Below are positions 56,264-64,000 of a stretch of 64,000 nt of DNA, one piece after another (the stretch's first letter is position 1; each line of letters starts with the position of its first letter). The stretch is from contig OZ024786.1 of assembly GCA_964017065.1 (NCBI GenBank), forward strand, positions 7,445,047 to 7,509,046. Reading direction: 5' to 3'. This DNA comes from Haliclona indistincta (lineage: Eukaryota > Porifera > Demospongiae > Haplosclerida > Chalinidae). The notes beneath the pieces were generated by a model. It saw only the letters and a list, made by a program, of their open reading frames with translations. It had not been told where the DNA came from and did not search any database. The position numbers were made by a program, and so were the translations under genes.

Positions 56264-56549
56264 GCGAATAAACAGACTACCGTAAGCGGGTCCGTTATTA
56301 AATTAATTTTGAATTATCAGTACCAGGTAGACCAAAAATTCCTATTGTGGGTAAAATATGCACATGTGTACCATATCCAAAACAAGCACAAGGCGAAGCT
56401 ATTTATAGCACTTATCTTGAATCCGGATCGAACTAAGCCAGAAATTTGCTTGGCAACCACAAAAAAATGTGAGAAATATTGTCAAAATTCTAAATCTAAT
56501 GTGTTACAGCGATTAGTAAGCGGTGAACTCCTCTGGGAAAAAAACTAGT

Positions 56550-58350
56550 GCATATGCACGTGCTTCGCTATGTGTACAGTTGATTAGCCACGCATCTCTA
56601 GAGCACGTATCCAGGTCGAACTAAGCTTTCTCGACGTTAGATCATCTTGGGCGCTGCGCTTTCAGGTCGCTCTCAATGCCCGTGATACGTGGCAGATAGT
56701 ATACGAAAATGTTATACGGAAAAATTGATTACCGTGTCCAATTATTTCTGGCAATGTTTTGATCTCCTTCTGACACTGCTTCAGCTGTTCATGTTATAAT
56801 GCTCTGTTATAATGATTTTTGGAAACATGATTACTATGCAACGGCAACATGTTTAAATTGCTATTGTCTGTTGTACTTGCTTTCAAGTCACTTATTAAAT
56901 TGCTGTTATTAATTGGATCCTCTATTGATAATGATACTGATTTATAAATCATTATTGTAATACGGATGTGTTTTTGATAATGGTCATGTCATATAATAAT
57001 ACATTGATACAAAAAGAATTGAAGATACAGTTGAATGATTATGTTCAAAATGTGTTAACTGATGTGTTCTTGATAATTGTCATGTTATATACTTTGATGT
57101 ATTGATAAGATGCAGTTGAATGATTGTGTTCAAATTGTGAACTGAGTAGCTACCTGCATGACTAACAAAGACCAAATCCTCCATTGTTACACAGAGCATA
57201 GATAAAGTTGGTTTTGAACTCTTAATAGGTATCATACTTAGCTAGTTATATCACCTCACCTATAGCTAGTATAACAAACAGCTTGCTTTCGCCTCCTTAG
57301 AGGGCAGCACAGTAAAAACAAGTGTGGCAGCCTGACACACTTAAGTGAGCCAAATGCTTGTCCACCCGTTTGGGTGGACAAGTTTGGGTAGACTTTAGTT
57401 ACCACTACTGACACACTATAGTGTGTCAGTAGTGGCACACTTAGTGTGTGTCTACATAATAATTATTACTACATTCGAATATTCGTATTCAGCGCATTCT
57501 CATGATTGTAACGAGGTTAAAAATTATTAATAGTAATTTTACAGAATAATGTGATCAGCTATAATGAGTGAGTTGTTGAGCAACTTAAGAGTTAAATATT
57601 GTTAATAAATGAGGTATATCGTACTTGCTTCTTGGTATTATCTTCTTTTTTAGGATCATCTCCTAGAGAAAGAGGAGGACACAGCTAGCAGGAATCGATG
57701 TCTGTGGATAAGATATGTGCAGGCAGTAGTAGGTCGCTAGTGCTGCTTGCAGGGCGGTGAACACTGTAGGGGGCTTGATCTCAAATAGGACACAGCTCTC
57801 TGATACAACAAAGCACTGCTGCATCTCAGTTCCATCAGCCCCAAACCCCTCAGCCCCTTTGTAGTTACAATGAAGACGTAATCAAAAATAATGATTGATA
57901 TAGTACAATGAAGTGATAATCAAACATAATAATAACAGTACAATGAAATTAATTTTATGTATAATTATTACAGTACCATGGTTCTTGACTGTCAGTATTA
58001 TACCCATTAATACATCTATGATGTTGCCAAATGTCGCAGCTGTCGAAGAATTAGATTTTTCTCCATTGTCTTTTGCACAACAGTAACATTAAATTTCAAA
58101 ATCCTCTGAGCTGTTGATTCTTTGTGCCACACTACGTTTTTTCAGTGTTGGAAAAGGAGAGATTTTCTTGACTCAATACTACTGAGATAATGCGATCTGA
58201 CTTGGGTCTGATCAAGTATTATTAATTTTATGTTTTTCGAAGCAAGTTGAAGATACTTGGTAGGACTAGGTAGACTTCCCAGCTCCTGTGGGAAGAGAAA
58301 CAATCACTTCTCGTCGTAGTATTTAGAGCAGTGGGGTCTACAATGGATTG
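56550..58350. other. No gene recognised; palindrome cluster at 57.36-57.44 kb
   Basis: AT-rich; 57355-57440 is described separately. No supported exon otherwise. Confidence 0.35.
57357..57435. repeat. Two adjacent perfect palindromes
   Basis: CTTGTCCACCC-gttt-GGGTGGACAAG at 57357-57382, then a 34-bp spacerless palindrome (17-bp arms CCACTACTGACACACTA and complement) at 57402-57435. Related ACACACTTAAG / ACACTTAGTGTG motifs flank them. Confidence 0.9.
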
Positions 58351-58358
58351 AATAGAAG

Positions 58359-58735
58359 TCATTGACTGTGACACAGAAAATGCTCGACGACTGTCTCGTC
58401 AACTCTTTCCTTGATCAGGCCGTCAAAGTTGTCGACGGCGCGATGTATTCTAGTTTCTATTTCATCAATTCTGGCAGTCATGGTGGTTTGTAGAGCGTCT
58501 AGCTTGTCGATTCTGCTAGTGAAAATAGTCTGCAGCGAGGCAACAAGTGCCGTAACAGGGGCAATTAACTTGCTGACCGTCTCCGTCAACTGGGAATCAA
58601 GGCGTGCTTCAGTGTCAGCCAGCATACTTCGAAAATCTAGACCCTGTTCAACAGTAGTAGCAGCAGTAGGTGTCGCAGAGTTCTCGGTCTTTGGTGGCCG
58701 ACCTGGGCCCCACTTTGTCTACCACTCCTGCATCT
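58359..58735 (-). pseudogene. AT-hook plus coiled-coil ORF (LINE ORF1-like?)
   Basis: Minus strand: WGPGRPPKTENSATP carries a GRP core, then from the Met at 58625 MLADTEARLDSQLTETVSKL and heptads through RIDKLDALQTTMTARIDEIE. A UAG sits between an upstream ATG and the GRP motif. Such short basic plus coiled-coil proteins are typical first ORFs of retroelements, but no RT is adjacent. Confidence 0.4.
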
Positions 58736-59009
58736 GCAATATTCCTGCTTTCTAACAAAAGGAGATAGCTGCTTTCCTCAGTGAATTTGTTCCCCATGTC
58801 TTCCATTGCTGTACTCAGTGCAGCAATGGAACTCAGTGCAGTCCTCTTGCAGAATGCTTTAATTAACTCTTAGCTTGACAGACGGACAAGTCCCACGTTT
58901 CACAGCTTCCTCGCATGCACACTCGTACACAACATGCCCCACCCTATAGTAACCATGCCCACATAATAAATATAATTGCACGAATTACTACTAAGCAAAC
59001 AGCGAATCA

Positions 59010-59070
59010 ATTTTGCGAGTCCGTTTGACAGCGAATCCGGTTTGACAGCGAATCCACTTTGACAGCGATT
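59010..59070. repeat. Short tandem TTTGACAGCGAATCC units
   Basis: Three to four imperfect 15-17-bp units. Confidence 0.7.
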
Positions 59071-59344
59071 ATCCTGTGAAACTGCTACACAATAATACTA
59101 AGTAGAAATTAGGCATTTTTCTTGATGCTATTGATAAATAATTGGACTGCAAGTCATCCATAAACATCAGTTTTCCCAACCAGTTGAATTTTGGTTATAC
59201 GTTTAGTGTTTGTATCAAGGCAACTGCAATTGCGGTTTCTATACCAATTGTTCCACTGTCTCTTGCGAACTCTTAGCATTACATACTAACTCTCTTCACT
59301 CTGTATGCCCTTCGTCCATGTAACAACATGGCGTCATTTTCTAA

Positions 59345-59500
59345 TCATCGTAACTTTGTCCACCCTTGCTATTGTTGGCTCATGGGGGCAGTTGTCACAA
59401 TCGACAGTAACCAAATCGCCTGAAACAAGTTCAAAAGTGTACTCCACACTAGTAACTTCTGTTTCTCTGGATCTATACTGACCAGTGTAGACCTGAATAT
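59345..59500 (-). CDS. Isolated exon, unknown gene
   Basis: After an acceptor (ATATTCAG) it reads VYTGQYRSRETEVTSVEYTF, then SGDLVTVDCDNCPHEPTI, and stops near 59345. Clean amphipathic beta pattern with a Cys-x-x-Cys-Pro-His motif, so probably a real coding exon or transposon exon. Family not recognised. Confidence 0.3.
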
Positions 59501-60004
59501 AGAAATTAATTGTACTAACATGTATGCCTAAAGTTAGGGAGGACTAATGGAGCAAGCTTGCCTAAATTTCGGCAGGCCGAGTGAAACAAGCATGCTCAAA
59601 TACAAAAGTACATGCAAAATTTGCTAGCAAAAATTAAGGACGTGGTCACCACGCCTACAGGTAAAACCGATAAACATGGTCGACAAGGCTTCTCTTTTAA
59701 TAGCCAGCTGTATGCATGCTGGGGTACACATGCATATCAAACTTACGCACGTGCACTATTATGTAGTAAAGGCTAATGGCTAACAAGCACAAGGTCGAGG
59801 ATGGCAGGTAGGAGAGGCAGCGATGAGGCACGCTAAGGGACTGGGTTCTAATATAGTACGCCGAGGCAGATCAGAACTTGAGCTATTTTCTTGACCAGTA
59901 TAGTGTAACAACTGACGTGTTGTATGTATTAATAGTTCAATGGCATCAGCATGTCGGTATCTAGGGTGAAAAGTCAAGCCACGCCCGAGTATTTTATGAG
60001 TTGG

Positions 60005-60440
60005 CTATATTTTGTACCTGTAAGCGAAGAGGGCTGCATTGATGAATTTGTCCCACTCTTCTTCTTTCCCATCAACCATCTTAGTTAAGGTGTTGACTAT
60101 TGTCTGGTTGAACCTCTCATCGAGCCCGAGATGGTATGCGGCGGAGATCACGTCAGTGAGTTGGAACAGGTTTTGGTTTATCGAATTTACAAATTCTCTT
60201 CCCTGATCAGATTGGATGTTAGCAAGGCTGCCGCCATGCCTGCGTATGACGTCAAACAAGAACTTTGCCACATAGTCGGCTGACTTGTCTTTGATGGCAT
60301 CTGCTTCTGACCACTTCGTAAAGAAATCCGTGCTTGTGATGATATGCATTTCCTTTCATAGTTCTTGGCAATAGACTGATGAAGTCTATTCCTACCCGGT
60401 GAAAGGGACTGTTGACTGGCCAGTGTTACATAAAACAATC
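60005..60440 (-). pseudogene. Retroelement/Ginger-type integrase fragment
   Basis: First block HRVGIDFISLLP lies in one frame at 60330-60420. A 1-nt shift near 60350 leads to IITSTDFFTKWSEADAIKDK, then IQSDQGREFVNSIN and LGLDERFNQTIVNTLTKMVD. The D, D, E triad is all visible (GID, QSDQG, LDERF) but a small deletion before DERF and the frameshift mark decay. Chromoviral, Ginger or domesticated origin cannot be told apart here. The segment ends in a stop after ALFAYR. Confidence 0.8.
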
Positions 60441-60469
60441 TCTTTTTTCTTTATGTAAAAGTCATATAA

Positions 60470-61890
60470 ACGAGTATTACTTCCAAACCATGAGTAAAAA
60501 AGCGATCTTTTTTTATTAACATAATCCATACCATTCGATAGCGAAAGAGTTTCTCTATCTAACAGTGCTTAATTTGTTTAATTGATGCCTGTAAGTGCTT
60601 TCGTTCATAGCATATGGCTAAAAACTATCGCAACAATTTAAAAAGACGTCTCTGATCTCAAATTATATTAGGAGAACGTTCATTACTTGCTTTAATTTTG
60701 AACACTTTGACGTTGTTTACGATACAAATCTTCGATTGTTGGGGCATACTCATCAACAAAACTGAGCGGAGAAGCATGGTACAATATCTATTTTTGATTT
60801 ATTATGTCTCAAACATTAACCCATGGGCAACAATTAGGCTTCATATCACAGACTCTCAAGCCATCAGGGAATCAATCTGCAACAAACCCTACCCAAATTC
60901 TTCTTTCTGGGCGTTTATAACAGTCATTAGTGACCTTAAAAAATAACTGTCACTTTTCCTATTGTCTTGGTGGTTTTAAGAGTCTTTTTTAAGCCCAGCT
61001 CATAATAGCTTTTTCCATTTCCTCCTTCCAATTGCACTAGCACCGACGTAGATGGTAACGTTTGCAAGCGTCTTCAGAAGGCCTGAATAATTGCCAAGTG
61101 ACTTGCCGCGCGAGTTTAGTAGTGCAACGTCGGAATTTTTGGATGTAGTTGGAATACCCGGCCTGATGCTGTGCAGGTAGTTGCTCAGCAACTCACTATC
61201 CGTCTCACTGAGCACCAGCAAGGTTGCTCAGCGTGACCGAACCATCTTGTGGTCAGCCATCGTCATTGTGATCGATTCATCGACTGCTCTTGCTGTGCTG
61301 GCCTCTTGGACTGTGAGGTTGAGAGCCACACCTGGCCTTTGCCAAATTTGGTATGTGATCGGTACGAATAAGTAGAGGACAAGGAGGCCTATTTGTTTAG
61401 GGCTCGGATTGTGTAACTCTCCTCTACTCCTTGAAAATCATCCTGTAGAAATCGTAAAACTGCATCATTTGGTGTGCACAATATTTGCCTAATTCTAACC
61501 CAATGAGGTGTGGGTGAGTGCTGCTATGAGAAGCATTAAGGGGCTGGCTGTTGATAGGCTCACATATTGAGGGTATCGCATACAAACCTAATGATAGTGC
61601 AGGATAACCTTTCAGGCACATGCCAACTTCAAACATTGGACAAACCTTGTCTTAAGCTTCAGTAGGCCCAAATGTAGCAATAGAGAGTGAATGTTCATCA
61701 GTAGAGTCGAGTCGCAAAGGTCGCTGGGTTCTTTCGCTGATACAAGATCATTGACTCCCCCCTCCGACTTAGGTTGTTTGGGATTCTTTATCAAACACGA
61801 CTTGTTAAGGTGCGAGCAAACAGTTAATGTCGTTGCTTTCGGGTCATTATTCTTTGAATGAAATGGAGGGGGTTCGGGACGGAGACCTGG
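60470..61890. other. No confident gene
   Basis: A minus-strand stretch at 61000-61221 (VLSETDSELLSNYLHSIRPG) resembles tails of recombinase-like repeat proteins but is too short to call. Otherwise nothing seen. Confidence 0.3.
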
Positions 61891-61901
61891 ACCAGTATCG
61901 G

Positions 61902-62210
61902 CTAAGCTGGGAGGTTTGCTCTGTTCAGCAGCAACACAGCATCTGGGTTTTGATGTACATCAAACCCAGACATGGAAGGAATGGTAAATGGTTCTGAGTC
62001 TGATGTACGTGCTTGAAGAAGCTGGGGAATTTTCTCGCTCTTGAAAAAAATTGCAATGTGTTGTAAGAGAGGCAGATATTTGAATCTATTCTTTAGAACA
62101 TTTTTCCTCTTATCGTTCTTCCTAACACTCAGGACAGCAGGTCTCATCTGCATAATCACCTCACTCCCGAAAGGGAAGTGTAGAACCTGACAGAGCTGTT
62201 TCTGGCACAA
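61902..62210 (-). pseudogene. EnSpm-like fragment, N-terminal block
   Basis: Reads RKNDKRKNVLKNRFKYLPLL, then the GFDVHQNPDAVLLLNR end. The FKYLPLL step and following helix match the block that precedes the YCDG/HPLF segment in the EnSpm-like proteins seen at 10.7 and 12 kb. Low similarity. Confidence 0.35.
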
Positions 62211-62689
62211 TTAGAACAACCATATGCGCAGCAACTCATGACTATGAGTATTTTAGAATGGACAGCATGCCCACGAAAGGAGGCGTAAATCACACGTGGG
62301 TAACATTTCGCCCAAGTGGCTGGCTCGCATTACCATGTATAGCTAGTATATAAAAACTCATCGATTTCTGGCCGTGACATCGATCTCGACTCTGTATTCT
62401 TGAAATCATGCGTGATGTAGCTATCTATGGACTTCAGTAGCCAGGCTTTATCATTATTGGTGAACTTATTGGTATGAATGCAGTAGCACATTCTACAATT
62501 GCTACAGCGCTGTTGCAGTCATTCAAGGCTGATGAACTAGAGCCGAATGCATGCATGTGAGGCCGCATTGATTGCATACTTAATGCAGACATGCAGTAAT
62601 ACTTTCATTCTGTGTACACTGGTATTTATCAATAATAATTATGCTGGTTTTTTTTCAACTCATTAGTACAAAAATAATAGCCAGAACGA

Positions 62690-63105
62690 ACTATAAAAAT
62701 CATTATTTTTTGCAGTTGTAATGTTGCTGCATCCCGTGTTTGGACAATCTCCATGTATCCTGTAGCTGGTGTTGTGGAGGTATCACACATGCCGAACACC
62801 CACACCTCTTGTGACGTAGCCCTTCCACGATGGTACTACAGTTAAAATTAATAGTTAAGCGCTACTGAAATGGTTTTCATATTTTTCCCAGTGTTTACTT
62901 TATAACTTATTTGGTTTACCTTAGGTTTATGGCGAAACAGTGACTCATCGATGTCAACCACTATGCCCTGACCACCCAACTTGATCTGAGGGTCAACATT
63001 TACAAGTCTGTAGCTACATACTTCTCTTAGCCATTGATACACCTTCCTAGAATGGTGACAATTAATCAGCAAATTTTATTAAAATTATTCTCTTACTTGT
63101 ATTGC
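62690..63105 (-). CDS. Merlin/ISXO2-like transposase, two exons seen
   Basis: Exon 62914-63085 approx: YQWLREVCSYRLVNVDPQI, then GGQGIVVDIDESLFRHKPK with the first catalytic Asp/Glu pair (DIDES). The intron (GTAAAC...AACTGTAG) splices in frame to 62695-62833: YHRGRATSQEVWVFGMCDTS, then GYMEIVQTRDAATL. This matches the ISXO2-type DDE domain used by Merlin transposons. The HSDEWxAY block with the last catalytic residues was not found downstream, so it may be incomplete. Confidence 0.7.
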
Positions 63106-63535
63106 TTAGTCGAATCGCGACCGTACAAAAATTAAATTACGGCATTGAAAAACAAAAACGTTCATAGCGCACGCATATTAAAGTATATGAACGGCAGACT
63201 TTGTAGTCGTGCAGACGACATAGTCTGCTTTCGTTTCGTACAAATCACGTGCTGTAAAGTCTTCCAGGAGCAGCAAACCACGCGTGTCTATACAAATGGT
63301 GAGATTTGTGGTTGTGGGTAGTTGGCTTAGGTACACTTCTATCTTAAAGCATTAACAGTCTTTTAATAAGTTCTAATCGATAGTATACAGTAACACATGA
63401 ATGCAGCTATTTGTGTAAAGAAACTTACTGTTCTCAAAATAAGCACATGAATTTTTCAATTACATAATAGTGCGTAATTATTAACTATGATTTGTAGTGA
63501 TGTAAGAGCCAGAAGAGTGTCAGTCAGTTGAGAAA

Positions 63536-63847
63536 GTGAAGGTGTGTTGTCTTTGTGGATGTGAAGGAGGGTATATGATCCGATTTGAAAGATGGAGCAA
63601 TGCAGAGAAGGCATATGCGCTGGCGCACTTGCAAACACCACTGCCACCACTTAGTGTAGCCTGTAAGAAAGACAGATTGGATGCAAGGCGACACTGCAAC
63701 AACTTCGCACACATTCCTAGATGGAAAAGTAATGCTAGCACATGTAATATACAGATACCACACCAAATCACTGCATATACCCGCTCTGCAAGACTACAAG
63801 TAAGACTGATAAAATTATACAACCATCAATACCACAATCAACACTAA
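63536..63847 (+). CDS. Cys-rich ORF, possible zinc-binding N terminus of a repeat-borne protein
   Basis: Reads KVCCLCGCEGGYMIRFERWS, then LPPLSVACKKDRLDARRHCN and IPRWK. Spaced cysteines and RRHC-x5-H suggest a zinc-binding fold. The start could be an exon after an AG. Family not recognised; reverse-strand open frames here are weaker. Confidence 0.35.
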   Translation: MKVCCLCGCEGGYMIRFERWSNAEKAYALAHLQTPLPPLSVACKKDRLDARRHCNNFAHIPRWKSNASTCNIQIPHQITAYTRSARLQVRLIKLYNHQYHNQH

Positions 63848-64000
63848 TAGAATATTTACAGGAATTGAAACAAACTTCAAATTAACAAAATAATCGAGAC
63901 ATAATTATAAGTAGGACAGATTCAAACAATGCTTGTTCATCAAGTGGGTGGGTGGAAAGGTGGATTGTAATATAGCACGTAGATACTTATTGTAGTACAG

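Noticed and set aside
60187..60438. Overlapping minus-strand ORF in the integrase region
   Set aside because: It is a frame shadow of the integrase; the family motifs are in the neighbouring frames.
63456..63822. Minus-strand ORFs opposite the Cys-rich ORF
   Set aside because: Overlapping shadows without motif; the plus-strand frame has spaced Cys/His and a plausible fold.

Overview
The window is eukaryotic and AT-rich. Coding exons are small and separated by introns of about 45-65 bp with GT...AG ends. The mix of decayed DNA transposons, retroelement pieces and a few compact host-like genes fits an invertebrate metazoan. A demosponge-like genome is my best guess, from exon style and the kinds of repeat-borne proteins; it is an inference. 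No rRNA, tRNA or CRISPR array was seen.

0-16 kb holds mostly class II transposon remains. These are a PIF/Harbinger transposase with its opposite-strand partner, a piggyBac remnant, and a long decayed EnSpm/CACTA-like transposase on the minus strand. One exon of the latter is split by a 477-bp piggyBac-type MITE. Also here are a prefoldin-1-like exon pair with an in-frame stop, a 71-bp tandem array and a second Harbinger fragment.

16-30 kb holds a ubiquitin-like ORF with a decayed tail, Ty3/gypsy gag and RT fragments, an intact-looking three-exon BEN-like gene, a SMAD4-like MH2 fragment and a truncated Ig-like exon. The Ig exon is cut by a 1.3-kb element that itself carries a TA-flanked MITE and a hAT element, and the hAT element carries a LINE. 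Each layer has its own target-site duplication. A second copy of the 1.3-kb element at 20.4-21.7 kb shows the empty sites.

30-43 kb is the most gene-like part. It has a decayed C2H2 zinc-finger locus with its 5' part duplicated, two neighbouring small acidic genes that both start with Met-Met, a multi-exon integrase-core gene, a compact four-exon TKL-like kinase, and two further minus-strand host-like genes.

43-64 kb is repeat-dominated: a decayed BEN copy, a hAT-type MITE, a second inverted copy of a 1.25-kb hairpin-ended element, EnSpm-like fragments, a tyrosine recombinase, a YqaJ-type nuclease, a retroelement integrase and a Merlin/ISXO2-like transposase.

Most proteins here are transposition enzymes in various states of decay. 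The candidate working host genes are the kinase, the BEN-like gene, the two acidic genes, the integrase-core gene and the genes at 39.5 and 41 kb.
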